The notes: generated from the sequence alone by a model not told the origin. Shown: positions 7,670 to 16,291, counted from the first letter of the stretch. The stretch is 64,000 bases of DNA from Clavibacter michiganensis subsp. tessellarius (GCF_021922985.1 NZ_CP040788.1:124001-188000), one strand, 5' to 3'. Made by a program: numbers and translations.

Positions 7670-9085
7670 TCAACTGACGTTCCCCGCGTAGTCGGCGTCG
7701 CGCGTCTCGCGGCTGATGATCAGCGCCACCAGCGTGATCGCCGCCATCGCGCTGAGGTACACGCCGACGAGCAGCACGTTCCCGTCGAGCAGCTGCCAGA
7801 GCGCCACGGCGATGAACGGCGCGACCGCGGCGCCGAGGATGCTCGCCACGTTGTAGCTGATCGCGGATCCCGTGTAGCGCACGTTCGTCGGGAACAGCTC
7901 CGGCAGCACCGCGCCCATGGGGCCGAACGTGAGGCCCATGAGGGTGAAGCCGATGATCAGCAGCGCCATGGTGCCGGCGAAGCCGCCCGCGAACAGCGGC
8001 ACGAAGAGCAGGCCGAACACGAGGATCCCGAGGGTCGTCGCGATGAGCATCTTGCGGCGCCCGTACTTCTCCGCGAGCGGGCCCGAGACCATCGTGAAGA
8101 CGCCGAAGAACACGACGCCCACGATGAGCATGAGCAGGAAGTCGTTGCGCGCGTAGCCGAGGCCGGCGGCGAACGTGTCGGGGTTGAAGGGCTTGCCGGC
8201 GGCGGTCGCGGCGGCCTCGGCGGTGGCCGCGTCGCGCGCGGTGGTGCCGTAGGTGAGCGTGAACGTCGTCATCAGGTAGAAGAGCGTGTAGGTCGCCAGC
8301 ATGATGAAGGTGCCGAGGATCAGCGGCCGCCAGCTCGACACGAACACGCGCGCGACGGGCAGCTTCGCGACCTCGCCGGAGTCGACGACCTTCTGGAACG
8401 CGGGCGTCTCGATGAGCTTGAGCCGCACGTAGAGGCCGACGATCACGAGCACGGCGCTCGCGAGGAACGGCACGCGCCAGCCCCACGACTGGAACTGCTC
8501 GGGGGTGAGGCCGAGGCTGAGCGCGAGGAAGACGCCGTTGGCGACGATGAAGCCGATGGGGGCGCCCAGCTGCGGGAACGTGCCGTAGATGGCGCGCTTG
8601 CCGACCGGCGCGTTCTCGGTCGCGAGCAGCGCGGCGCCGCTCCACTCGCCGCCGAGGCCGAGGCCCTGGCCGAAGCGCATGATCACGAGGAACGCGGGCG
8701 CCGCGACCTCCCAGCCGGGCGTGAGCGCGGTGGGCAGGCAGCCGATCAGGACGGTCGCGATGCCCATGGTGAGCAGCGACGCGACGAGCGTGCCCTTGCG
8801 GCCGATGCGGTCGCCGAAGTGGCCGAAGAGGATGGATCCGATGGGCCGGGCGATGAACGCGACGCCGAACACCGCGAAGGACGCGAGCTGCGCGACGGTC
8901 GGGTCGTCGTTCGCGAAGAAGAGGGCGGGGAAGACGAGCACCGCCGCGGTCGCGTAGACGTAGAAGTCGTAGAACTCGATCGACGTGCCGATGAGGCTCG
9001 CGATGATGACGCGCGAGCGCGAGTTCCCGGCGGGCGGGGTGGATGCGGTGCTGGCGGCGGTGCGGGCCGCGGGGGTCGTGGACAT
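7670..9085 (-). CDS. MFS transporter, metabolite:H+ symporter (MHS) type (paralogue)
   Basis: 471-aa twelve-helix MHS symporter closely related to the gene just downstream. First helix SLIGTSIEFYDFYVYATAAV, loop 2-3 GHFGDRIGRKGTL, and EWSGAALLATENAPVGKRAI are nearly the same as in the paralogue. Hydrophilic tails are short (about 20 Ala/Thr/Ser-rich residues at the N-terminus). It is first in transcription order, with its own promoter about 125 bases upstream. Duplication and divergence in the helix 7-8 loop suggest two related substrates; neither can be named from sequence. Confidence 0.9.
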   Translation of the reverse strand: MSTTPAARTAASTASTPPAGNSRSRVIIASLIGTSIEFYDFYVYATAAVLVFPALFFANDDPTVAQLASFAVFGVAFIARPIGSILFGHFGDRIGRKGTLVASLLTMGIATVLIGCLPTALTPGWEVAAPAFLVIMRFGQGLGLGGEWSGAALLATENAPVGKRAIYGTFPQLGAPIGFIVANGVFLALSLGLTPEQFQSWGWRVPFLASAVLVIVGLYVRLKLIETPAFQKVVDSGEVAKLPVARVFVSSWRPLILGTFIMLATYTLFYLMTTFTLTYGTTARDAATAEAAATAAGKPFNPDTFAAGLGYARNDFLLMLIVGVVFFGVFTMVSGPLAEKYGRRKMLIATTLGILVFGLLFVPLFAGGFAGTMALLIIGFTLMGLTFGPMGAVLPELFPTNVRYTGSAISYNVASILGAAVAPFIAVALWQLLDGNVLLVGVYLSAMAAITLVALIISRETRDADYAGNVS

Positions 9086-9211
9086 GCGGGGAGACGGCTT
9101 TCGGCTGATGCGGCGTGAGCGGCAGGGGCGCGCGGAGGGGGCGGGCGCGCCGGTCGGGCGCGGGCGCCGGGTGCGGCGGAGTCGAGGGGGCCACTCGTGA
9201 TGGCGGTGCTG

Positions 9212-9217
9212 AGTTTA
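9212..9217 (-). promoter_or_regulatory. Candidate -10 box for the upstream MHS transporter gene
   Basis: TAAACT on the minus strand, about 126 bases before the ATG at 9085, giving a long GC-rich leader. No obvious -35. Confidence 0.35.
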
Positions 9218-9299
9218 CGCCCCTGAGGAGACGCTGTGCGCGGTCGGTAGGTTGGGCGGGACGGCGCAACCCGCGACGCCGCCGACCACGAGGAGCCCC

Positions 9300-9578
9300 A
9301 TGGCGCACGAGACCGGCCGCGCGATCCTGCCCGGGCTCGCCCAGCTCTGCGGCGCCGGCGCGATCGTCGCCGTCGCGACCGGCTTCTGGTACCTCGCCAT
9401 CCCCTGCGTCGCGGTGGTCGTGCTCGTCGTGCTGCAGCTGCGGCGCTGGACGCACCGCGAGCTCGAGGAGCGCGCGCGTCTCGCGGAGGCGCCGACGGAG
9501 GAGGACGAGGACGCCGCCCTGGCGTGGGACGAGGACGGCGGCATCGCCCGGGACCCGCGGCCGGACGACCGCGCGTAG
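9300..9578 (+). CDS. Small membrane protein of unknown function
   Basis: A 92-aa protein. Two hydrophobic stretches lie close together (ILPGLAQLCGAGAIVAVATG, about 9-28, and FWYLAIPCVAVVVLVVLQL, 29-47), then a basic turn (RRWTHRELEERARL) and an acidic tail with runs of Glu/Asp. The ATG is supported by AGGAG six bases upstream, which a start 48 bases further 5' lacks. Function unknown; no recognised domain. It converges on the ABC permease gene, with a strong terminator hairpin between. Confidence 0.7.
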   Translation: MAHETGRAILPGLAQLCGAGAIVAVATGFWYLAIPCVAVVVLVVLQLRRWTHRELEERARLAEAPTEEDEDAALAWDEDGGIARDPRPDDRA

Positions 9579-9580
9579 CC

Positions 9581-9625
9581 CGGCCGCGGCGATCGCCCGG
9601 GGGCTCCCGCCCCGGGACGCCCGCG
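9581..9625. terminator. Bidirectional terminator hairpin between convergent genes
   Basis: Nested stems: GCCGCGG (9581-9587) with CCGCGGC (9619-9625), and inside it CCCGGGG (9594-9600) with CCCCGGG (9608-9614). It lies exactly between the stop of the small membrane protein gene and the stop of the fused permease gene. Confidence 0.6.
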
Positions 9626-9647
9626 GCGGCGCCGGTTGTCGCGGGCG

Positions 9648-11444
9648 TTACGCCCGATCGAGCGCGGGGGACGGCTCGACGGTCGCGCCCGCCTCCGCCA
9701 CGGATCCGCGTCGCCGTCGCACGAGCCCCGACAGGTCGTGCGCCGAGAGCGACACCGCGAGCACCGAGGCGAGCACCAGCGCGAGCGCGGGCGTGCCGAC
9801 CGCCCACGGGGCGCGCTCGGCGTAGGCGCTGCCCTCGCTGAGGATCAGGCCCCACTCGGGCGTCGGCCGGTCGGCGCCGAGGCCGAGGAAGCCGAGCGCG
9901 GCGAGCGTGAGGGCGATGCCGGGCAGGCGCAGCATCGCGTTCCGCACGACCGGGCCGACCACGGCGGGCAGGAGGTGGCCGAGCAGGATCCGCGCGCGTC
10001 CCACCCCGAGCACCGGCAGGATCCGCACGTGCGGCTGGGCGCGCGCCTCCGTCATGAGGGCCCCCGCGTGCGCGGCGAGCGGCGCCCAGCTCACGGCCGC
10101 GACGGCGACGGCGGCGCCCCAGGTGGACGGTCCCTGGATCGCCGTCACGACGATGCCGGCGAGGATCGGCGGCGCGGCGTTCGCGACCTCGATCGGGCCC
10201 ACCGTCGCGTGCGGCAGCAGCCCGAGGAGGAGGCCGATCGCGCAGCACGCGACCACCACGAGGAGCGCGGTGCCGAGCGTCGTGATCGCGCCGTGGCCGA
10301 CGCGGCCGAGCAGGTCGCGGCCGCTCGCGTCGGCGCCGAAGGGGAGCTGCCACGAGGGCGGCGCGAGGCGGCCGGACGCGGTGGCGTACGGATCCCGCGC
10401 GAGGCCCGCGACGACGATCAGCGCGAGGAGCCCCGCGGCGACGGCCGGCACCACGGCGTCGCGCCGCCGGGCGGGGACGCGCGCGTCGGGCACGGGCAGG
10501 GAGCCGAGCCGGAGCGCCGGGCCGAGGAGCGCGCGGCGGAGGAGGCTCGCGAGGATCCCCGCCGCCACGGCCACCACGAGGAGCGCGAGCACGCCGGCCT
10601 GGAGCGCCGGGACGTCCTGGCTGCTCGCGGCGCCGAGGGTCGCGCGGCCGATGCCGGGGATCGCGAACACCTGCTCGACCGCGACGGCCCCGCCCGTGAG
10701 GCCCACGAGCACGAGCCCGACCTGGCCGAGCACCGACGGGAGCGCGCGGCGCAGCACCGCGAGGGTCGTGCGCGCAGGGGAGATGCCCGCCATGGCCCAC
10801 GTGGCGACCCAGCGCTCGGCGGACGCGGCCTGGATCGCGTCGGCGAGGAGCCGGCCGACGAGCCCGCCGCCCGGGATCCCCAGGGCGAGCGCCGGGAGCA
10901 CCGCGTTCGCCGGCCCGTCCCAGCCGGAGGGCGGCGCCGCGCGGAGCCACACGGCGACGACCACGAGCAGCGCGGTCGCGAGGAGGAACTCGGGCAGCGC
11001 GGTGAGGGCGGCGGCGACGGCGCCGGATCCGCGGGCCCGGCGTCCCCGCGTCGCGGTGAGGAGCGCGGGCGCGCACACGAGCGCGGCGATCCCGAGGACC
11101 ACGACGATCGCGAACGCCATGAGCGTCAGGGAGACCCCGAGCGCGTCGAGGGTGCCGGGCAGCACCGGGCGGCCGGAGATCCACGACGTGCCCAGGTCGC
11201 CGCGCGCGACGCCCGCGAGCCAGTCGAGCGACACCCGGAGCGGCCCACGGTCGAGCCCGAGCTCGGCCCGGATCGACGCGAGCGCCTCCGGGGTCGCCTC
11301 GAGGTCGGCGTAGCGCGCGCGGAGGACCGTGTACTCGGGCGAGCGTCCGGACAGCCACGGCAGCGCGCCGACGAGCGCGACCACGCCGCCGACGGCGACG
11401 ACCCGGGACGCCCCGACGACGATCCGCTCGCGCGCCGCGCCCAT
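9648..11444 (-). CDS. Fused peptide/nickel-type ABC permease (DppB-DppC in one chain)
   Basis: One 598-aa chain holding both membrane subunits of a peptide/opine/nickel-class ABC importer. Residues 1-305 are DppB-like: ELGLDRGPLRVSLDWLAGVA and RGDLGTSWISGRPV, then EAA loop near 206-222 (AASAERWVATWAMAGIS) and the VEQVFAIPGIG signature. Residues 330-598 are DppC-like: PFGADASGRDLLGRVGHGAI, EAA loop near 467-487, and the conserved LGFLGLGADRPTPEWG. A short Pro/Arg linker (about 308-329) joins them. These subunits are normally separate 300-aa proteins. The start ATG overlaps the stop of the binding-protein gene by one base (TGATG), so it is translationally coupled, last in its operon. Confidence 0.92.
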   Translation of the reverse strand: MGAARERIVVGASRVVAVGGVVALVGALPWLSGRSPEYTVLRARYADLEATPEALASIRAELGLDRGPLRVSLDWLAGVARGDLGTSWISGRPVLPGTLDALGVSLTLMAFAIVVVLGIAALVCAPALLTATRGRRARGSGAVAAALTALPEFLLATALLVVVAVWLRAAPPSGWDGPANAVLPALALGIPGGGLVGRLLADAIQAASAERWVATWAMAGISPARTTLAVLRRALPSVLGQVGLVLVGLTGGAVAVEQVFAIPGIGRATLGAASSQDVPALQAGVLALLVVAVAAGILASLLRRALLGPALRLGSLPVPDARVPARRRDAVVPAVAAGLLALIVVAGLARDPYATASGRLAPPSWQLPFGADASGRDLLGRVGHGAITTLGTALLVVVACCAIGLLLGLLPHATVGPIEVANAAPPILAGIVVTAIQGPSTWGAAVAVAAVSWAPLAAHAGALMTEARAQPHVRILPVLGVGRARILLGHLLPAVVGPVVRNAMLRLPGIALTLAALGFLGLGADRPTPEWGLILSEGSAYAERAPWAVGTPALALVLASVLAVSLSAHDLSGLVRRRRGSVAEAGATVEPSPALDRA

Positions 11445-13012
11445 CAGCCGTCGACGCGCGTGTCGGCCGTGATGAGCGCGCGCTCGCGGGGATCGCGGAC
11501 GGCGCCCGTCACCCCCGCGGCCTCGCCCTGGATCACGCGCTCGTGCAGGAGCGGCACGGCGGCGTCGTCGGCGAGCACGAGGGCCTCGACGCGCATGATC
11601 GCGGCCCGCCGGTCGGCGCCCGCGGGCAGCGCGGACGCCGCCGTGAGCGCCTCGTCGACCGCGGGGTCGCACTCCTGCGAGATGTTGAACGAGCCGGCGC
11701 ACGCGAAGTCGCTGTAGAGGTACGCCGCGGGGTCGCCCGAGTCGAGCACGGTGGCGCGCGACAGGATGAAGGCGTCGAACCTCCCCGCCAGCGCGTCGGC
11801 CTCGATGTACTGGTACTCGCGCACGTCCTGCGTCACCCGGAAGCCCGCCGCCTCGAGCTGCTGCTCGAGCTGCACGGCGACCTCGGGGAGCTCGGCGCGA
11901 TCGGTGAACGTGCCGAGGGTGATGGGCACGCCGTCGACCTGCGCGGGTGCGGCGCGGCCGGCGAGGGCGTCGCGGTAGGAGGCGCCGTCGCGGAGGTCGG
12001 CGGCCCAGGGGAGCGCCGGGCCGAGGAGGCCGGCCGCCTCGTCGGCCCGGCCCTCGTAGACGCTCGAGACGAGGGCGGCGCGGTCGACGGCGGCCTGCGC
12101 GGCGGCGCGCACGGCCGGATCCGCGAACGGTCCCGTCCTCGTGTTCAGGTAGAGGGTGTTCGTGCGCGGCATGGGGACCTCGTGGATGAGCGCGGGATCC
12201 ACCTGCGCGGCCTGGCCGACCGGGATCGCCTCGACCACGTCGGCCGTGCCGGTGCGGAGGGCCGCCGCGCGCGCGGTGCCGTCGGGCACGAAGCGCACGT
12301 CGATGCCGGAGGCCGCCGCGCGGCCGCCCCAGTAGTCGTCGAAGCGGTCGAGCGTGGCCGACGAGGTGCCGTCGACCGCGGTGAGTCGGAAGGGGCCCGT
12401 GCCGGTGCCGACGGGCGAGACCGTGCCGTCGGCCGCGTACGCGGAGGCCGCGAGGATCGCCAGCTGCGGGCTCGAGAGGCGCTGCGGCAGGAGCGGGTCG
12501 GCGCTCGCCGTGCGGACGACGAGGCGGTCGCCGTCGGCGGTGGCGGTGAGGTCGACGCCGTCGAGGATCCGCGGCTTCGGGCTCGCCGCCGCCGCGGCGG
12601 TGAGGGAGGCGGCGGCCTGCGCGGCGGTGAGGGTCGTGCCGTCGTGGAAGGGCACGTCCGGGCGGATGTCGAAGGTCCAGGTGAGGTCGTCGGTCCGCGT
12701 CCACGCGGTGGCGAGCTGCGGTTGGGCCTCGCCGAGGTCGTCGAGGGTCACGAGGGTCTCGGCCGTGCTCCAGCGCGACAGCTTGAACGCGTCGTCGCTG
12801 AGCGGCGTGAGGCCCGAGCGCGGCGGCTGCAGCATCGCCAGGCGGATGCGGCCGTCGCCGCCCGCGGATCCGTCGGCGGAGGATCCCGGGCTCGCCGCGA
12901 AGCAGCCGCTGAGGGCGAGCGTCGACGCGGCGGCGAGCGCGACCAGGGCGAGGGAGCGGGCGCGGCGGGCGGATCCGGTGGAGCGGGCGGAGCGGGGGCG
13001 TCTAGCGGGCAT
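11444..13012 (-). CDS. Solute-binding lipoprotein, family 5 (peptide/nickel/opine class)
   Basis: Extracytoplasmic receptor of the ABC importer, 522 aa. A basic N-terminus, a hydrophobic core and the lipobox LALSGC with lipidated Cys37 mark it as a lipoprotein. The mature part has the SBP family 5 pattern, including the PHDG-like stretch TWTFDIRPDVPFHDGTTLTA and the later segments FNISQECDPAVDEAL and RAAIMRVEALVLADDAAVPL. Its start lies inside the preceding MFS gene (11-base overlap). Family members bind oligopeptides, nickel chelates or opine-type metallophores; the ligand here is unknown. Confidence 0.9.
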   Translation of the reverse strand: MPARRPRSARSTGSARRARSLALVALAAASTLALSGCFAASPGSSADGSAGGDGRIRLAMLQPPRSGLTPLSDDAFKLSRWSTAETLVTLDDLGEAQPQLATAWTRTDDLTWTFDIRPDVPFHDGTTLTAAQAAASLTAAAAASPKPRILDGVDLTATADGDRLVVRTASADPLLPQRLSSPQLAILAASAYAADGTVSPVGTGTGPFRLTAVDGTSSATLDRFDDYWGGRAAASGIDVRFVPDGTARAAALRTGTADVVEAIPVGQAAQVDPALIHEVPMPRTNTLYLNTRTGPFADPAVRAAAQAAVDRAALVSSVYEGRADEAAGLLGPALPWAADLRDGASYRDALAGRAAPAQVDGVPITLGTFTDRAELPEVAVQLEQQLEAAGFRVTQDVREYQYIEADALAGRFDAFILSRATVLDSGDPAAYLYSDFACAGSFNISQECDPAVDEALTAASALPAGADRRAAIMRVEALVLADDAAVPLLHERVIQGEAAGVTGAVRDPRERALITADTRVDG

Positions 13013-14441
13013 GGGGTCCTTCTACGGGGATGCGCGGGGCATCGGCGGGGTGGTGCGGGAGGGTCAGGGGCCGCTCGGCGGCGGGCGCGTCGGGCGCTTC
13101 GGGTGCCCTGGCGGATGGGGCGGCCGGCGTCGCGGACGTCGTGGCGGCGGAGCCCGCGGGCAGCAGCCGCGGCAGGCCGATCGCGGCCGCGACGGGCAGC
13201 GCCGCGAGCAGCCCCCAGGCGAGGGCGGGAGCGGCGTCGAGCAGGGATCCGACCACGCCGCCGGCCACGAGCACGGCGACGCCGCCGCAGCTGGCGAGCA
13301 GCCCGTAGAAGGACGCCGTGGGCCGGGCACCCGCGAACGACGGCACGAGCTCCATGGTCACGGGGCCCGCGGTCATGTGGCCGAGGGTCAGGCAGACGAC
13401 GAGCGCGGCGGCGGGCAGCAGCGCGGCCCCGGCGGGCGGCGGCACGAGCGATCCGAGGGCGAGCGCCGCGAACCCGGTCGCGGTCGTCCCGAAGCCGAGC
13501 GCCAGGGCCCGGCCCGGCCCGAGCCGCTTCGCGACGAGCGCGACGGGCCACTGCAGCGTGATGGTGAGGAGCGAGACGGCGAGGAACGCGGATCCGACGG
13601 CCGCGGTCCCGGCGCCCGCCCGCGCGAGCTCGAGCGGCAGCCCGAGGTAGAGCTGGTTGTAGGCGACGAGGTCCACGGCGAAGAGCGCGGAGAAGGCGAG
13701 GAAGCGGCGGTCGCGCACGGCGGCCCAGCGGTCGGGGCGCGCGCCGGCGGTGGAGGGGGCGTGCGCTGCGGCGTCGGCGGGCGCGTCGGATCCGGGCGGC
13801 CGGGCGCCGGCGGCATCCGCTCGCCCCGCGTCCGCTCGCCCCGCGTCCGCCCGCCCCGCGTCCGCCGGGATCACGCACCACAGCGCCACCCCCACCGCCG
13901 CGAACAGGCCCGCCCCCACGAGCACCGTGGTCGAGAAGCCGAATCCCAGGAGCGCGGCGCCCGCGAGCGGCCCCACCGCCGCGCCGACCTCGCCCACCAG
14001 CACGAGCGCGGCGAACAGCGACGGCCGTCCGGCGCGCCGGCGGTCGCGCCCGCGCGCGTCGGCGGCCGCGACGAGGCTCTGCAGCGCCGGGCTGAAGAGC
14101 GCGCCGCCGAACCCGGTGAGGATCGCGCCGACGAGGAAGCCCGGCAGGTCCGCCGCGAGCGCGAGCCCGAGGTAGCCGGAGACGCGCACGACGCAGCCCG
14201 CGGCGATGAGCGTCCGCGGGCCGAAGCGGTCGGCGAGCATCCCGCCGAGGAGGAAGAGGCCCTGCTGGCTGAAGGTGCGCGCGCCGAGCACGAGGCCGAT
14301 CGCGAGGGCGCCGAGCCCCAGGTCGTCGCGCATCACGACGGCGAGGAACGGCACGACCGCGTAGAAGCCGAGGTTGAACACGAGCTGGCTGGAGAGCAGC
14401 ACGGCGGCGTGGGGTGCGCCGGCGCGGTGGGGCGCGGTCAT
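13002..14441 (-). CDS. MFS transporter encoded within the ABC operon
   Basis: 479-aa major facilitator protein, about 12 helices. N-terminal half includes QLVFNLGFYAVVPFLAVVM and the loop 2-3 region GGMLADRFGPRTLI. The central cytoplasmic loop is long and contains a repeated Ala-Asp-Ala-Gly-Arg segment (15-bp DNA repeat at 13816-13860). The C-terminus is an Ala/Pro-rich tail. The ATG overlaps the preceding ATPase gene by four bases and the stop overlaps the next gene, so it is a true member of the ABC operon. An exporter coupled to an importer of this class recalls metallophore systems such as staphylococcal CntE with CntABCDF (analogy only); drug or sugar efflux is equally possible. Confidence 0.87.
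   Translation of the reverse strand: MTAPHRAGAPHAAVLLSSQLVFNLGFYAVVPFLAVVMRDDLGLGALAIGLVLGARTFSQQGLFLLGGMLADRFGPRTLIAAGCVVRVSGYLGLALAADLPGFLVGAILTGFGGALFSPALQSLVAAADARGRDRRRAGRPSLFAALVLVGEVGAAVGPLAGAALLGFGFSTTVLVGAGLFAAVGVALWCVIPADAGRADAGRADAGRADAAGARPPGSDAPADAAAHAPSTAGARPDRWAAVRDRRFLAFSALFAVDLVAYNQLYLGLPLELARAGAGTAAVGSAFLAVSLLTITLQWPVALVAKRLGPGRALALGFGTTATGFAALALGSLVPPPAGAALLPAAALVVCLTLGHMTAGPVTMELVPSFAGARPTASFYGLLASCGGVAVLVAGGVVGSLLDAAPALAWGLLAALPVAAAIGLPRLLPAGSAATTSATPAAPSARAPEAPDAPAAERPLTLPHHPADAPRIPVEGPHAR
13816..13860 (-). repeat. Three tandem 15-bp repeats inside the MFS gene
   Basis: TCCGCTCGCCCCGCG occurs at 13816-13830 and 13831-13845, with one substitution at 13846-13860. On the coding strand it encodes repeats of Ala-Asp-Ala-Gly-Arg in the central loop. 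Length is a multiple of three, so copy-number change would keep the frame. Confidence 0.85.
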
Positions 14442-15313
14442 GCGGTGAGCGCTCCCGGCAGCCGCGGGACGGCGTCGGCGAGCTCGCGCGTGGCCGGATG
14501 CGCGGGGGCGGCGAGGAGGCGCGCGGTCGGCCCCTCCTCCACGACGCGCCCGCCCGCGAGCACGACGCTCCGGGCGCAGAGCCGCGCGACGGCGTCGAGG
14601 TCGTGCGAGACGAGCACCAGCCCGATGCCGCGCTCCCGCACCAGGCCGTCGAGCAGCTCGATGATCCGGTCGCGCAGCGGCAGGTCGACGCCGCTCACGG
14701 GCTCGTCGGCGAGCAGGATCCCGGGGGAGGTCGCGATGGCCCGCGCGAGGGCGACGCGCTGGGCCTGCCCGCCGGAGAGCTCGGCGGGGCGCCGGCCGGC
14801 GAGGGAAGCGGCGAGGCCCACGTCGTCGAGGGCGCGGGCGACGATCGCGGCGTGGTCGCCCGGCACGTCGAGGCGGCGGAGCGGCTCGCGGATCAGCTGC
14901 CGCACGGTCATGCGCGGCTCGAGGCTCGCGCCCGGATCCTGCGGCACCGCCTGCACGCGCCGCCGGTACCAGCGGAGGGCGGATGCGCGGCCCGGCTCCA
15001 CCGGCCGGTCGCCGAGGCGGACGCGGCCCGCGGCCGGCGCCTCGAGCGCGAGGAGGACGCGCAGCAGCGTCGACTTGCCGGATCCGGACCGTCCCACGAC
15101 GCCCACCGTCTCGCCCGGCGCGACGCGGAACGACACGTCGTCGAGCGCGGGGGAGGGCGCGGCGCCGCCGGACGCCCGGGCGGCGCGGGCGGCCCGGCGG
15201 GCGGCGGGGTCGCGCCGCGGCGGGTAGCGCAGCGTGATCCCGGTGGCGGTCAGCGCGTCGCCCGGGCCGCCGGCCATCGAGCCGGCCACGGCGTCGCCCC
15301 GCACGTCGCCCAT
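14438..15313 (-). CDS. ABC transporter ATP-binding protein, DppF/OppF type
   Basis: Second ATPase of the peptide/metal-class importer, 291 aa. Walker A GRSGSGKST at 74-82, Q-loop VPQDPGASLEPRMTV (about 123-137; the QDP..SLNP pattern is typical of OppF/DppF), signature LSGGQ at 179-183, Walker B ILLADE at 199-204, and H-loop VSHD. The ATG selected has GAGGGG just upstream, overlapping the stop of the other ATPase gene. An internal ATG at 15277 has no ribosome site and would remove residues before the domain. It carries an Arg/Ala-rich insertion at 34-50. Confidence 0.92.
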   Translation of the reverse strand: MGDVRGDAVAGSMAGGPGDALTATGITLRYPPRRDPAARRAARAARASGGAAPSPALDDVSFRVAPGETVGVVGRSGSGKSTLLRVLLALEAPAAGRVRLGDRPVEPGRASALRWYRRRVQAVPQDPGASLEPRMTVRQLIREPLRRLDVPGDHAAIVARALDDVGLAASLAGRRPAELSGGQAQRVALARAIATSPGILLADEPVSGVDLPLRDRIIELLDGLVRERGIGLVLVSHDLDAVARLCARSVVLAGGRVVEEGPTARLLAAPAHPATRELADAVPRLPGALTA

Positions 15314-15321
15314 CGAGCCCC

Positions 15322-16197
15322 TCACCGCGCCGCCGCCGCGCCGAGCGGGGCCGAGACCGCGGAGCGCTCCGTCGTCGCCGGCGCATCGTCGTGCGCATCC
15401 CCGCGAGCCGGCTCGCGGCGCCCCGCCGCCGCCACGAGCGCCCGGCTGTAGGGGTGCCGCGGCCGCCGCACGAGGTCGCGCATCGACGCGGACTCCACGA
15501 CGCGGCCGTGCTCGAGCACGACCGCCCGGTCGCAGAGCGCGGCGGCCACGGCGAGGTCGTGCGTGATGAAGAGGAGCGCCTGGCCGGTCGCGTCGAGGCG
15601 GCGGCGGATCACGTCGACCACCCGCGCCTGGGTCACGACGTCGAGCGCGGTGGTGGGCTCGTCGGCGAGCAGGAGGTCGGCGTCGCACAGGAGGGCGAGC
15701 GCGAGGCAGGCGCGCTGGCGCTGGCCGCCCGAGAGTTCGGCGGCGAAGGCGGGGAGGACGCCCGCGGGATCCTCGATGCCCACCTCGTCGAGCAGGGCCA
15801 TGACCTCGAGGCGGGCGTCGGCGCGGGTGAGGAGGCCCGCGTCCGCGGCGGATCCGCGCGCCCGCGCCGCCTGCAGCGCCGCCACGAGCTGCGCGCCCAC
15901 CGTGACGAGCGGATTGAGCGCGGCGAGGGAGTGCTGCTGCACGGCGGCGACGCGGCCGAGGCGCTGTCGCGGTGATCCGGGCCGCACCGCGCGGCCGCCG
16001 AGCTCCACGACGCCGTCGACCGCGGATCCGGTCGGCAGCGTCCCGAGCACGGCCTGCGCCGTGAGCGACTTGCCCGAGCCGGATGCGCCGACGAGCGCGA
16101 CCCGCTCGCCCGCGCCCACGCGGAGGTCGACGCCGTGCACGAGCGGGATCCCGCCGATGCGGATCGCGAGCCCGCGGACGTCGAGGGCGGGCTGCAT
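15322..16197 (-). CDS. ABC transporter ATP-binding protein, DppD/OppD type
   Basis: First gene of the operon, 291 aa. Walker A GASGSGKS at 37-44, Q-loop VQQHSLAALNPLVTV, signature LSGGQRQR at 155-162, Walker B LLLADE at 175-180, and ITHDLAVAAALCDRAVVLEHG around the H-loop. The pair of ATPases with a family 5 binding protein identifies the peptide/nickel (PepT) class. GGAGGT lies six bases before the ATG. A promoter with both boxes and an overlapping inverted repeat lies 48-76 bases upstream. Confidence 0.92.
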   Translation of the reverse strand: MQPALDVRGLAIRIGGIPLVHGVDLRVGAGERVALVGASGSGKSLTAQAVLGTLPTGSAVDGVVELGGRAVRPGSPRQRLGRVAAVQQHSLAALNPLVTVGAQLVAALQAARARGSAADAGLLTRADARLEVMALLDEVGIEDPAGVLPAFAAELSGGQRQRACLALALLCDADLLLADEPTTALDVVTQARVVDVIRRRLDATGQALLFITHDLAVAAALCDRAVVLEHGRVVESASMRDLVRRPRHPYSRALVAAAGRREPARGDAHDDAPATTERSAVSAPLGAAAAR

Positions 16198-16244
16198 CGC
16201 ACCTCCATCCCGGCGCCGCCGGACGGTCCGCGACGCTCCGGATG

Positions 16245-16273
16245 ACCCTACTGATACCCGTTCTCGATATCAA
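16245..16273 (-). promoter_or_regulatory. Promoter of the ABC/MFS operon with overlapping inverted-repeat operator
   Basis: Minus strand: -35 TTGATA (16268-16273), 17-base spacer, -10 TAGGGT (16245-16250). A 21-bp imperfect inverted repeat, TGATA...TATCA at 16252-16272, fills the -35 and spacer, the position expected for a repressor site. Its layout resembles Fur/Zur-family operators, but it does not match a consensus I can state with certainty. Confidence 0.6.
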
Positions 16274-16291
16274 AACCGAGCGGTCAGCAGG

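Noticed and set aside
16252..16272. Confident Zur or Fur box at the ABC/MFS promoter
   Set aside because: The dyad has the right size and position, but several positions, especially in the centre, do not match a consensus I can state reliably.
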